Source: Herpetosiphon gulosus (GTDB taxonomy: Bacteria; Chloroflexota; Chloroflexia; Chloroflexales; Herpetosiphonaceae). From it: a stretch of 64,000 bases of DNA. This document shows positions 15,403-23,827 of this stretch, piece after piece. Below the pieces are notes generated by a model. The model saw only the letters and a program-made list of their open reading frames with translations. It was not told the DNA's origin and searched no databases. The DNA is taken from contig NZ_BAABRU010000013.1 of assembly GCF_039545135.1 (NCBI RefSeq), forward strand, positions 1-64,000, written 5' to 3'. Each line of letters begins with the position of its first letter. The stretch's first letter is position 1. A program made the translations under genes and the position numbers.

Positions 15403-16931
15403 CCCAAGACTTGTAATGCGCGTTCGGCCTCGGCATGCTCGTTCCATTCGATGTCGCCGTTGGCATAGATGATATTGCCTTCGTGGCCCTTACCCAGCAA
15501 GAGCACCACATCGCCAGCTTGGGCGGTCGCCAGTGCTTGCTCAATTGCAGTCCGACGGTCGGGAATAAGCCAGCAATTGTGATCAATAATTTTGCCCTGA
15601 GCCTGTGCGCCAGCAGCAATTTCCTGCAAAATCTGTAGTGAATCCTCGGCCCGTGGATCTTCATCGGTGAGGTAGAGCAAATCGCACCATTTGGCGGCAA
15701 TTTGGCCTTGAATCGGGCGCTTGGCCAGATCGCGCTCACCTGCTGAGCCAAATACCGCAATCAAACGACCTTGAGTCAAGGGCCGCAGCATACTCATCAC
15801 TTGCTCAAATGAATCGGGGTTATGGGCATAATCAACCAGCACGCTAAATGGCTGGCCAAGCTCAACTTGCTCCATGCGCCCGTTGATGCCTGGAATTGCC
15901 TCAAGCCGCTGAATTGCTGCCGCCAGATCAACGCCTCGCGCCACACACACGCTCAGTGCCGCCAACACATTGTAAACATAAAACGTGCCAACTAATTGCA
16001 AATTAAGTGCAAATGTGCCTTGCGGCGTGATTGCGCTAAACCGCAAGCCCTTGCTAGTTGAGACAATTTCGGTAGCGCGGAGATCGGCCTCAGCATGAAT
16101 TGCATAGCTCAAATGCCGCACCTGATCGCCAGCTGCCACCCGAAATTGGGCTGCATGGGGATCATCGGCATTAACGATTGCGACTTTTTCGACTGGCGTT
16201 GTTTGACCAAGGATCGATTTTTGGCTGAGGCTAGTGGCGAGCAACTGAAACAGCTGGGCTTTATCAGCACGATATTGCTCAACCGTGCCATGATAATCAA
16301 GGTGCTCATGGGTCACATTAGTAATCAAAGCCACATCATAAGCACAATCGCCCAGCCGATTCCAGCGTGGCGAGAGACCATGCGACGTGCTTTCGACCAC
16401 GGCATAGCGACAACCAGCCTCGACCATCTCGCGCAGCATTGCCTGAATTTCCAAAGCTTCGGGGGTCGATTGGCGGGTTTTGTTGGCCCATTGGCGCTGG
16501 CCAATTTTAAAATCGACGGTGCTCATAAAGCCCACCAACTCGCCGCTGGCTTCTAAAGCCGCAGCAGTTAAAAAGGTGGTCGTCGTTTTGCCTTTCGAGC
16601 CAGTAATCCCCACAACTTCTAATTGTTGGGCCGGATAATCATAAAAGGCTGCGGCAATCGGCGAGAGCGCAACCTTAGCATCAGCAACCAAAGCTGAGGG
16701 AATTGTAGTAGGTGGCGCTTGATTGGGATCATCATAAACCACTGCCACCGCGCCTTGCTCCAAGGCAGTTGCAATATAACGATGGCCATCAACATGCACC
16801 CCTTTGATCGCCACAAATAGCGCTCCAGGGGTAACTTTGCGCGAATCATAGGCCACATTGCTAATTGCAACGTGATGATCACCGGACGCTTGATGGGTAA
16901 TATGCAGCAAAAGTTCAGCGAACGATTTCAT
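15387..16931 (-). CDS. murE: MurE-type UDP-MurNAc-tripeptide ligase
   Basis: A 514-residue Mur ligase. Residues 1-90 form the UDP-binding domain. The ATP loop is GITGSKGKTTTT (about 108-119), then STPEALEIQ, HEHLDYHGT and the C-terminal domain with VFGSAGERDLAKR. MurE adds the third amino acid of the peptidoglycan stem. The residue-selecting motif, DNPR in diaminopimelate enzymes, reads DEDPR here, so specificity cannot be read simply. Chloroflexus-type walls are reported to hold L-ornithine in this position. It is the last gene of an operon with a FemAB transferase 9 nt upstream and a PIG-L deacetylase before it, a wall-synthesis set. Confidence 0.92.
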   Translation of the reverse strand: MKSFAELLLHITHQASGDHHVAISNVAYDSRKVTPGALFVAIKGVHVDGHRYIATALEQGAVAVVYDDPNQAPPTTIPSALVADAKVALSPIAAAFYDYPAQQLEVVGITGSKGKTTTTFLTAAALEASGELVGFMSTVDFKIGQRQWANKTRQSTPEALEIQAMLREMVEAGCRYAVVESTSHGLSPRWNRLGDCAYDVALITNVTHEHLDYHGTVEQYRADKAQLFQLLATSLSQKSILGQTTPVEKVAIVNADDPHAAQFRVAAGDQVRHLSYAIHAEADLRATEIVSTSKGLRFSAITPQGTFALNLQLVGTFYVYNVLAALSVCVARGVDLAAAIQRLEAIPGINGRMEQVELGQPFSVLVDYAHNPDSFEQVMSMLRPLTQGRLIAVFGSAGERDLAKRPIQGQIAAKWCDLLYLTDEDPRAEDSLQILQEIAAGAQAQGKIIDHNCWLIPDRRTAIEQALATAQAGDVVLLLGKGHEGNIIYANGDIEWNEHAEAERALQVLGYIKR

Positions 16932-16940
16932 TGATTGTTC

Positions 16941-18023
16941 CTATTCAGAGCGACGGCGCTGCCAAAGCCAATACGCCGGACGCAAGAAAACGCGATCATA
17001 GGCTGGCAGATAGCGGACTGGTTGACCGCCCCAGCCTTTTTTAAAGCGATAGACTCCTGCCATGCCGGTTGCTTGAGCCGCTTGCTCCAAGCGTTCACGT
17101 TCCGCTGGTTCAGTCGTGGCTTCAAGCGCCAAAAAGGCCTCGGGAATGCCCCAAAAATCGTAAAGCGAGCAGCCGCGTTGTTTAGCCCAAGTAATTGCAG
17201 CCCATTGCAAGGCATGGCTGGCGGCAAATTTCAAGCCTTCTTCATTCGTGCCACTATACATATATTGGGCTTCAGCGCCTTGAGCAAACACCAAAAAGCT
17301 GCCAATTACGCGGCCTTCGCGCTCAGCGATCAGCAACCGTGCTGCGCCATCAGCTTGATCGCCGCCAAACAAACGCCAAGCCTGCGCATAATACTCGCGG
17401 CTGTGAATGCCAAAATTGGCGCGTTGGCTGGTGGCTTGCATAATCGCATAAAACTGATCAAGATCGGCCTCGGTTGTGCCAACTCGAATGGTTACACCCT
17501 GACGCTCGGCACGGCGTACATCAGCGCGATGGCCTTTGCTACACTGGGCTTGCAAGTTCGCCAACTCTGGTTGAAGATCGAGGTGAATTGAGGCGCTTGG
17601 TTGCATACTGCGCGATTGCTCGTAGCCCGCCAGCAACAGCTCAGAATGCAGTTGATCAGCGGCTCCAGCATCAAGCAGATTTGGCTCCAAGCGCAAAAAT
17701 GTCGCCCAACGTTTGCGAGCCAAGCGCTCTAAGCTTTGCAACAACAAACGATTGGCGGCCTGATCAGCTGACCAAATTGGGCCACGCGGCACATAGGCCA
17801 CCCGCAAACCATATTGCGAACGCCACAAAACCTGTGCTCCGGCGCAAAACCCATGCTGGTTGTAGATTGCAATCCGTTGGGGTTGCCAACCAAATTGAGC
17901 TTTGAGTTGGCCCCATTCAGCGCGTTGCAAAAGATGCACAGCGGGGTTGGCCGCTAGTTCTGCCGACCATTGAGCGGCATCAAGCTCGCGTAGCGCAAAA
18001 CTCACACTTGGCCTCCTCGCCAT
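16941..18023 (-). CDS. FemAB/FemX-family peptidyltransferase (lipid II amino-acyl transferase)
   Basis: A 360-residue protein with two tandem GNAT-like halves. Visible are HLLQRAEWGQLKAQFGW, VAYVPRGPIW, KGHRADVRRAERQGVTIRVG and VIGSFLVFAQGAEAQYMYSGTNEE, then HALQWAAITWAKQRGCSLYDFWG and FKKGWGGQPVRYLPAYD near the end. This is the FemABX pattern. Such enzymes attach amino acids from aminoacyl-tRNA to the stem-peptide side chain of lipid II to build the cross-bridge. The position directly before murE fits a substrate made by that MurE. The start overlaps the PIG-L gene by about 22 nt. Confidence 0.9.
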   Translation of the reverse strand: MARRPSVSFALRELDAAQWSAELAANPAVHLLQRAEWGQLKAQFGWQPQRIAIYNQHGFCAGAQVLWRSQYGLRVAYVPRGPIWSADQAANRLLLQSLERLARKRWATFLRLEPNLLDAGAADQLHSELLLAGYEQSRSMQPSASIHLDLQPELANLQAQCSKGHRADVRRAERQGVTIRVGTTEADLDQFYAIMQATSQRANFGIHSREYYAQAWRLFGGDQADGAARLLIAEREGRVIGSFLVFAQGAEAQYMYSGTNEEGLKFAASHALQWAAITWAKQRGCSLYDFWGIPEAFLALEATTEPAERERLEQAAQATGMAGVYRFKKGWGGQPVRYLPAYDRVFLRPAYWLWQRRRSE

Positions 18024-18739
18024 AAGCGTTCAGCAAAGCCTTGTTCGGCCACACTTGCCGCATACGTGCTCAGTTCTTGCTCCATCGCCGCAACTGTGCC
18101 AAATAATTCAAAGATTTGGCTAGCGTAATCGGCAACTGAGGCCAGCTTGATCGCCAACGTTTGATCAATCGCAATCACTTGATCGAGGATTGGTTGCACT
18201 TCAGCCAAGCGTTGATCACGTGCATTATTGCGGGCCGAATAGGGCAAATCTTCATACCAGCGCAGATTTGCTAGCACTTTGGCCGCTACGCCATGAGTAA
18301 TTTGATGATCGACGTGATTGCCCACCGCCAAGGGTGCGTACCAGGTTGCGTTGGGATATTGCTGGGCGAGAGCTTGAAGTTGGCTGGTAAGACTAGTCCA
18401 AAGCAAATCATCGGCAATCGGTGTGCCAAAAATGGCGGCGGCTGAATCATAAGCAGCATGGCGATAGATTGCGTCGTGTTGCTCAAGAAATAGTAAATCG
18501 GCTCCGAGGCGCTGGGCAGCGGCTTGATCTTCGGCGCGACGAATCGCAATTGGATCGCTGGCAGCGCCCCAACGTTCGTGCAGATAAGCCGCAAAACTAT
18601 TGAGTTCGCCACTGGGCGGAGCACTACAAATGGTGACGATCAAACAAGGTTCGCCAGCGGCCTGCCAACCGGCCAATGCTCCGCCAAGCGAGAGCGCTGC
18701 ATCATCGAAATGCGGCGATAAACAAATGTGTTGATACAT
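18002..18739 (-). CDS. PIG-L/LmbE-family zinc deacetylase
   Basis: About 245 residues. HICLSPHFDDAALSLGG carries the zinc-binding HxxDD, and GNHVDHQ the third His further on, as in GlcNAc-PI and GlcNAc-type de-N-acetylases. The likely reaction is removal of an acetyl group from an N-acetylglucosamine-containing small molecule or glycan. First gene of an apparent operon with the FemAB transferase and MurE. An ATG at 18739 is used; a start five codons upstream would lie in a TATGTTC tandem stretch, and neither has a good ribosome-binding site. Confidence 0.87.
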   Translation of the reverse strand: MYQHICLSPHFDDAALSLGGALAGWQAAGEPCLIVTICSAPPSGELNSFAAYLHERWGAASDPIAIRRAEDQAAAQRLGADLLFLEQHDAIYRHAAYDSAAAIFGTPIADDLLWTSLTSQLQALAQQYPNATWYAPLAVGNHVDHQITHGVAAKVLANLRWYEDLPYSARNNARDQRLAEVQPILDQVIAIDQTLAIKLASVADYASQIFELFGTVAAMEQELSTYAASVAEQGFAERLWRGGQV

Positions 18740-18754
18740 AAGAACATAGAACAT

Positions 18755-19037
18755 AGAACATAGAGCATAGGTGCCTTATGGGTATGTTCAGCTCCTTATT
18801 ACTAAATGAGGGGTCAGGGATTAGGGGCTAGGGATCAGAGCGTTGAAACTAGGAAGAATACGAAGAGCGCGAAGGCTTCGTTTTTAAGCCACGAATTGCA
18901 CGAATTGGCACGAAGGTTTCATGTCCCACAATTCAGTGCCAATTCCCCTAATCCCTGACCCCTGATCCCTAACACCCTCTGCGTTAACATCGCCAATCCC
19001 CTCTTTCATCCCTCATCCCTCATAATTCATCCTTCGG
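18755..19037. repeat. Gap with dispersed repeats
   Basis: No gene seen. It holds a short tandem AACATAG run next to the PIG-L start (about 18746-18772), CACGAAG-type steps (about 18852-18926), two blocks of CCCTAATCCCTGACCCCTGATCCCTAA type, and CATCCCTCATCCCTCATAATTCATCC near 19007-19035. Confidence 0.75.
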
Positions 19038-20042
19038 TTACTCGTCCTCGTCGTCGCCATACCAATATTCATCCTCGTCCTCATCGTCGTCGAGGGGCAA
19101 CGATTGGATGGGATCGTCGAAGAATTGCAATTCTTTGAGGGCTTCGGCAGCGGCTTCACGCCGAACGCCTTCTGAATCGTTGACTAATTGTTCGAGAAAG
19201 CGTCGCGCAGCAGTGCCACCAATTTGGCCCAATGCCCAAATTGCGGTTGTAGCAACTTCAACATCGCCATCAGCGGTAGCTCGCGCCACGTGGTTAACAA
19301 TCGATTCGGCTAAATCGCCAAGTTCACCAGCAGCCCGCACCGCCTCGAAGCGCAACAAAGGCTCGTTGGAACGTAAACTAGTCGTAATTGTTGGCAACCA
19401 TTGATCTAAGCCAGTGCGACCCATGGCACACAGGGCGGCGGCCTGCCAACCATCATCAAGCCGTTGATGGGCTGCCCCAACTTCCTGATTGACCCGTGGA
19501 TCGCTATCGGCCAAATAGCCCAAGGTTTCTAGCAAGCGTTGACGCACCAAGGTCGAGGTTTGGCGATCATCAAAAGCGGCCCAGAGCGTTTGCAATAATT
19601 CGGTGTTGGTACGCTGATCAAGGTTGCCTTCGCCTGCGCGTAAGGCCCATGCGCCAAGCGTGATCGCCGCATTAGCTCGCACCCCATCATCGGAATCAGT
19701 TGTGAGCAATTCGCTTAAACGGCGCAAACTTGAGCGGCGCGTATCTTCGGCCATGCCCTTGACCGCTGCAATGCGAATTGTGGGATCTTGGTCAGTCAAC
19801 AAAATGCTAAATACGGCGCGAAAATCAAGCTCAAGGCTGGCTTCGCCAACCTCCTGCATAGCTTGAGCTAAATTACGCCGATGGCTTGGCTCGATCCGTG
19901 GCCATTCAATTTCAAAAATCTCAGTTTCATCTTGGTCGAGGTCGTTAAAAACTTTGAGTTCACTCAACACAATTGGGCGATTATGGTCGCCAATTTCGGC
20001 CAAGGCTTCCTCAATATCGCGTTCATTTTGTTCTTCAGTCAT
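19038..20042 (-). CDS. HEAT-repeat protein with acidic C-terminal tail
   Basis: A 334-residue protein built of helical HEAT repeats of about 35 residues. Repeats such as DPTIRIAAVKGMAEDTR, DDGVRANAAITLGAWAL, EPLLRFEAVRAAGELGD, DVEVATTAIWALGQIGG and SEGVRREAAAEALKEL are visible. The C terminus is a strongly acidic tail with alternating Asp and Glu. No signal peptide. Such proteins act as protein-binding scaffolds; HEAT_2 repeats are also found in phycobilin-lyase-like proteins, for which nothing here gives support. The gene stands alone between two repeat-rich gaps. Confidence 0.85.
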   Translation of the reverse strand: MTEEQNERDIEEALAEIGDHNRPIVLSELKVFNDLDQDETEIFEIEWPRIEPSHRRNLAQAMQEVGEASLELDFRAVFSILLTDQDPTIRIAAVKGMAEDTRRSSLRRLSELLTTDSDDGVRANAAITLGAWALRAGEGNLDQRTNTELLQTLWAAFDDRQTSTLVRQRLLETLGYLADSDPRVNQEVGAAHQRLDDGWQAAALCAMGRTGLDQWLPTITTSLRSNEPLLRFEAVRAAGELGDLAESIVNHVARATADGDVEVATTAIWALGQIGGTAARRFLEQLVNDSEGVRREAAAEALKELQFFDDPIQSLPLDDDEDEDEYWYGDDEDE

Positions 20043-20174
20043 AGGTCACCTTCGTGATAGCATTGCGTTTAAGTCTACCACGGATACTATTTCCTTAGCC
20101 TCGCTTCCACACTGTGGGCGAGACTTATGGGAATTGGTTTTAATCGAATTATTAGCAGAATTCAAGGATGGTGA

Positions 20175-20243
20175 TCACCACCCTTCCGTCGCATCTCAAG
20201 GCGGTAGACACAGGGCTTTAATCCCCCTGTACCCCCTCAAGGG
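20175..20243 (-). repeat. Dispersed element E, copy 1
   Basis: Read on the minus strand, it starts CCCTTGAGGGGGTACAGG, passes GGGGGATTAAAGCCC and CGCCTTGAG, and ends GACGGAAGGGTGGTGA. The same blocks occur in the same order at 58029-58099. No coding capacity. Whether it is mobile or an RNA is not known. Confidence 0.75.
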
Positions 20244-20300
20244 CAATTATTGAGTGTTATGCATTCACCGATGAACCTCAAGATAAGTGGTTCAAAGGCA

Positions 20301-20361
20301 AAACCTACCCTTGTTAGGGGTGAAGGGATTCTGACACCTAGCCCCTAACAAGGGTAGGTTT
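20301..20361. repeat. Perfect 20-bp inverted repeat with 21-nt spacer
   Basis: The arms AAACCTACCCTTGTTAGGGG (20301-20320) and its exact reverse complement (20342-20361) would form a 20-bp stem. On the minus strand the stem is followed by TTTT, so it could terminate transcription from the deacetylase gene at 20530. The length and perfection exceed those of other terminators here. Confidence 0.85.
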
Positions 20362-20383
20362 ATAGTGTTAACAACGACCAGCA

Positions 20384-20489
20384 TGCCCTCACCCCCTAAC
20401 CCCCTCTCCCGCCCGCGATGCGAGGGGGAACTGCTCCAGGAGTGCTCCCCTCGCCCGCCGCCGTGGGAGAGGGGCTGGGGGTGAGGGCA
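20384..20489. repeat. Long imperfect palindrome (family D), copy 1
   Basis: Begins TGCCCTCACCCCCTAACCCC and ends in the complementary GGGGCTGGGGGTGAGGGCA, with further pairable blocks CTCTCCCG.. and ..GGGAGAGG inside. About 105 bp. Three other copies lie at 26105, 48837 and 53201, all in gene gaps. Confidence 0.85.
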
Positions 20490-20529
20490 CAAAAACATAA
20501 CACCTAGCCCCTGACCACTAGTCCCTCGT

Positions 20530-21669
20530 CTACTTCCGTTCGTAGCGGCGCACTTCGAGATCAGGTCGCAAGCGGCCTTGTTGCTCCTCGCCAAGCGTTT
20601 CCTCGCTGGGCACGGTAATGGTGTCGGGGTCGCCATCGGAGATAAATTTGAGATCAGGCCGTTCTTCAAACAATTGATACCAATATTCTAATTGTGAATC
20701 AACCGCTTGAGTGCGGCGAATATGGTAAGGATCGAAATTTTGCGAATAGGGCGAAGGGCTAGCACCACCAGTGACATCGACGGCAGCGCTTAATGTGTAG
20801 CTCTCGCCTTCGGATTCGCCTTCGCGTACCAAGCTTTCATCCTCGGGAAACATACCCAAGGGATAGCTCAGACTTGTAACCTTATAGCCATCGCCAATAC
20901 GTTCCTCAAGTTCTTTGATCGAGAAGGCCAATTGCCATTGAATTTGTTCAGCATCAGCTTCGTCGAGGCGTTGATGGGTGTAGGTATGCGTACCAACTTC
21001 GCCTCCCAAGGCCACAATTTCTTGCAGTTTTTGGGTGGCAAGCTCGGGCTGACCAAACAAAACCCGCTCTTTCACATCAACATCGATCAACGGGAAGAAA
21101 ACGGCAATCGCTGGAAAGTCGGGGTGTTCGGCGGCAAACGCTTGCAAAATGCCCATGGCTGAGGTTGGGTCGAGCGTCCCATCGTCAAGGTAACGGAACT
21201 GACCATCCGATGAATCATCAAAGGTCAAAACAACTGGCGATTTGCCCAGCGGCACGCTAATGTTGTTATCAACCAAATCACGTAAAGTTATTGGGTAAAA
21301 ATTATTAGCATACAACCACTCTAAATCCTTGCGCAAATTTTCGGGCGAGCGGCTATAGTCTGCATCAGGAGATTCAATTAAGTGATATTCTAAGACCAAA
21401 ACCCAGCCAATCTCATTCGGTGCATACTTCGCGAGATCTGCATCGCTGAGGCCAGCAGGGGTTGGTGAAGCTTCAGAGGTTGCTGTTGCAGCCAAGGTGG
21501 GCGAAGCAGCCGTCGTTGGCGAGGCGGCAGTGGTTGGGCTAGCAGCAACAGTTGTGGTTGCAGTTGGAGCTTGGGTTTGCGGTGCTTGCGTGGCAGTACC
21601 CTGACCACAACTCAACAACACCCCACCCAGCGTCAAACCCCACAGTCCACGAATCCAACGTCGAATCAT
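20530..21669 (-). CDS. Polysaccharide deacetylase-like lipoprotein
   Basis: About 379 residues. The start at 21669 gives a lipoprotein signal: basic n-region, hydrophobic core and LLSCGQG with the lipidated Cys. A low-complexity Thr/Ala/Ser/Pro linker follows (TTAASPTTAASPT type), then a NodB-like domain: VLVLEYHLI, VVLTFDDSSDG with the metal Asp pair, and GTHTYTHQRLDE with the His-x3-His metal site. It is likely a cell-surface carbohydrate esterase family 4 enzyme removing acetyl groups from a glycan. A strongly negative C-terminal region follows. Transcribed alone; the perfect inverted repeat downstream may be its terminator. Confidence 0.87.
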   Translation of the reverse strand: MIRRWIRGLWGLTLGGVLLSCGQGTATQAPQTQAPTATTTVAASPTTAASPTTAASPTLAATATSEASPTPAGLSDADLAKYAPNEIGWVLVLEYHLIESPDADYSRSPENLRKDLEWLYANNFYPITLRDLVDNNISVPLGKSPVVLTFDDSSDGQFRYLDDGTLDPTSAMGILQAFAAEHPDFPAIAVFFPLIDVDVKERVLFGQPELATQKLQEIVALGGEVGTHTYTHQRLDEADAEQIQWQLAFSIKELEERIGDGYKVTSLSYPLGMFPEDESLVREGESEGESYTLSAAVDVTGGASPSPYSQNFDPYHIRRTQAVDSQLEYWYQLFEERPDLKFISDGDPDTITVPSEETLGEEQQGRLRPDLEVRRYERK

Positions 21670-21850
21670 GCCTACAGTACTCCTTATCTTTGCGATCATC
21701 AGCACGATCTTGTGCTATTATCGTGCGCGATTCTATATAATCATCATACTCGATCTTGCCGACCCACCGTAGCGCTAGAGAAGCGTGAGAAGCTGACAAA
21801 TTCCTGAGACAGTTCCGCCAATATGCGGTTTGTTAACTGGAGGACTGCCC

Positions 21851-23755
21851 ATGGCCTTCGCCACACCCGAACAGGTGCATCGTTACCCTCGTCGGTTCAA
21901 ATGGATTTTTGAGGTGCTTTGTACTGTCCTCATTGTAGTTGCTGTGGTGCGTTGGGGACGTGCCGTTTTGCAGTATCTCTGGGATAGCCGCAACATCAAT
22001 GCTGCCTTCGAGGCCCGCGACACGTTTTATGAACCTTTGGTCAACTGGTTTAATCAAACTGGAACGACCCGCCCACGCCTGCGCGAACTGACTGATGTTG
22101 CGCCCTATTTTGGTTGGCTGGGCTTAACCTTGCTCGTGGTTGTCTTTGTTCGTAATTTCTTCCCCACCATTCGCACGAGCAGCCGTGGTATTTTAATTGA
22201 ATGGGGCAATAGTTGGTTACCCGTCGGTTGGGAGCAAGTTAATGGGCTGCGTGTTACCGAAGATCTTTCGGGTGAACGCTTTGTAGTGCTGCTCCAAACC
22301 AATAATAAGGCCTTGACAGGTTGGCATCGCTTTTACAGTGTGCTCTATCGGTTTAGTTTACGCCGGGGCATTTTGATTACCTCGGGCATCTCCGATTTTC
22401 TGCCGTTGGTGCGGATGCTCACCAGTGAGTTGGAACAGGTGGCTCGCCAAACTAAACAGCCAGCAGTTAAGCTCGATGAAAAGGCTTCCTCGCCCTTGTT
22501 TCAATTGCTGCTCAGTCCAGCTGGTTTCTTTAGTCGCCGCTCTAAGAGCGATAAAGACTATGTTGAGTATGCGACCCAAGCGGGCCTAACTGCCCAACCT
22601 GGTCGAGTTGCCAGCATTATGGCGACGTATCCCAAACGGATCAGCAGCTTGCTGGTGATTGGGACGGCGGTGATGGCGGTGCTGGGGCTGTTGCGCGTGC
22701 TCGAAATGTTGCGCCAATGGATTGGCCTAAGTTTTGGCGTAGGCGGCATTTTCAACAGCACCCCTTTACCACTTGATCAAAGTGCTTGGTGGTTGCCAGT
22801 CGCCGCTATATTGTTGCTGGTGGTGTTAATTCCGATTTTGGTGGTAATCCGCAATATTCTGCCCGATATAGAATCGCGCCAAGAAGGCTTGATGGTGCGT
22901 TATTTCAACCGTTGGCTCCTCGTGCGCTGGGAAGAAATTATCGCAGTCAAAACTGCCAGCCTCTCGGAAAATAACCATGTGATGCTGATCCAAACGACGA
23001 ATCAGAGTTTGAAGTTGATGCACCATATTTCATCGTTGCTGTTCGATGGCTCGAATGCGCGAGGCGTGCTGTTAACGTCAGCCTTGAGTGTCTACGATCC
23101 ATTGGTGCAGCAAATTGTGCTCGAAGTTTCACGTCGCCAACGGCCTAACGATCAAGATGAAGGCATTTTGACCGAAGATGCTCCAGCTTGGTTGTTACGC
23201 TTGATGTTCAAGCCTAGCGATGCAATCGATCGCATGGTTTCGAATATTTTGCGCCGCGAAGATAGTACCAAAATTAAATTTGATACGATGATGACGTTGG
23301 GTCGGCCAATGGTTTGGCTGGCGGCAATTCCTACATTAATGCTGCTAGTTGAGCGCCATATCAACGGTGTGCACTATCCAACGGTCAATTCAATTATTAA
23401 TGTATTGGTGTTTGTCTTTATCTGTTTGTTGGAATACCCAATTGCGGCGGCTGTGGCCCAATTTAGCGAACGCAATATGGATGGCGATGCCCATCTAGCC
23501 CGTCCATTTTACCTCTATCCAACTGCCCAATTGCCGCGAATTGTGGTGATGTTGGGGGCATTGTTGCTGCTGGTATTGAACGTGCCCCTGCTGCCAGTGC
23601 TGCTCTGGATTGGCGCAGCAATTTGGTCGTTTCTTTTGACCGCTGGTTTGTGGGAAGGGCTATATGGCTGGAGTGGTGGTAAATTATTAGGCATCGGCGC
23701 AATTCCAGCGATTATTCAGGTGTTGGCCTTGATGATGTGGGCTTCGATGAGTTAA
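21851..23755 (+). CDS. Duplicated membrane protein with PH-like domains
   Basis: About 634 residues. Two similar modules are visible. Each has two membrane segments followed by a soluble domain: RGILIEWGNSWLPVGWEQVNGLRVTE..VLLQTNNKAL in the first and EGLMVRYFNRWLLVRWEEIIAVKTAS..MLIQTTNQSL in the second. Each ends in RGILITSGIS or RGVLLTSALS. The soluble parts look like bacterial PH-like domains. A C-terminal bundle of about four membrane segments follows. The start at 21851 is placed 8-10 nt after GGAGGA; an upstream reading is not used. No function known. A strong terminator follows the stop. Confidence 0.7.
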   Translation: MAFATPEQVHRYPRRFKWIFEVLCTVLIVVAVVRWGRAVLQYLWDSRNINAAFEARDTFYEPLVNWFNQTGTTRPRLRELTDVAPYFGWLGLTLLVVVFVRNFFPTIRTSSRGILIEWGNSWLPVGWEQVNGLRVTEDLSGERFVVLLQTNNKALTGWHRFYSVLYRFSLRRGILITSGISDFLPLVRMLTSELEQVARQTKQPAVKLDEKASSPLFQLLLSPAGFFSRRSKSDKDYVEYATQAGLTAQPGRVASIMATYPKRISSLLVIGTAVMAVLGLLRVLEMLRQWIGLSFGVGGIFNSTPLPLDQSAWWLPVAAILLLVVLIPILVVIRNILPDIESRQEGLMVRYFNRWLLVRWEEIIAVKTASLSENNHVMLIQTTNQSLKLMHHISSLLFDGSNARGVLLTSALSVYDPLVQQIVLEVSRRQRPNDQDEGILTEDAPAWLLRLMFKPSDAIDRMVSNILRREDSTKIKFDTMMTLGRPMVWLAAIPTLMLLVERHINGVHYPTVNSIINVLVFVFICLLEYPIAAAVAQFSERNMDGDAHLARPFYLYPTAQLPRIVVMLGALLLLVLNVPLLPVLLWIGAAIWSFLLTAGLWEGLYGWSGGKLLGIGAIPAIIQVLALMMWASMS

Positions 23756-23770
23756 TTGATCTTGCTAGCA

Positions 23771-23811
23771 CCGCAGAGGGCGCTCAATCTTAGCGCTCTC
23801 TGCGGTTTTTT
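23771..23811 (+). terminator. Rho-independent terminator
   Basis: CCGCAGAGGGCGCT and AGCGCTCTCTGCGG pair at 13 of 14 positions and are followed by six T. It ends the preceding membrane-protein transcript and rules out the long N-terminal extension of the next gene. Confidence 0.92.
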
Positions 23812-23827
23812 GTTGCGAGGAGCAGTT

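Larger units (their letters stand above)
20043..20529. repeat. Repeat-rich gap between HEAT gene and deacetylase gene
   Basis: No gene seen. It holds, in order: one copy of an element with CCCTTGAGGGGG..GGATTAAAGCCC (20175-20243, minus orientation); a perfect 20-bp inverted repeat (20301-20361); one copy of the long imperfect palindrome (20384-20489); and a short CACCTAGCCCCTGACCACTAGTCCCT run. Confidence 0.85.

Noticed and set aside
23756-23827. Longer N terminus of the YpdA-like protein
   Set aside because: The extension runs through a strong terminator hairpin; the ATG at 23828 has a good ribosome-binding site.
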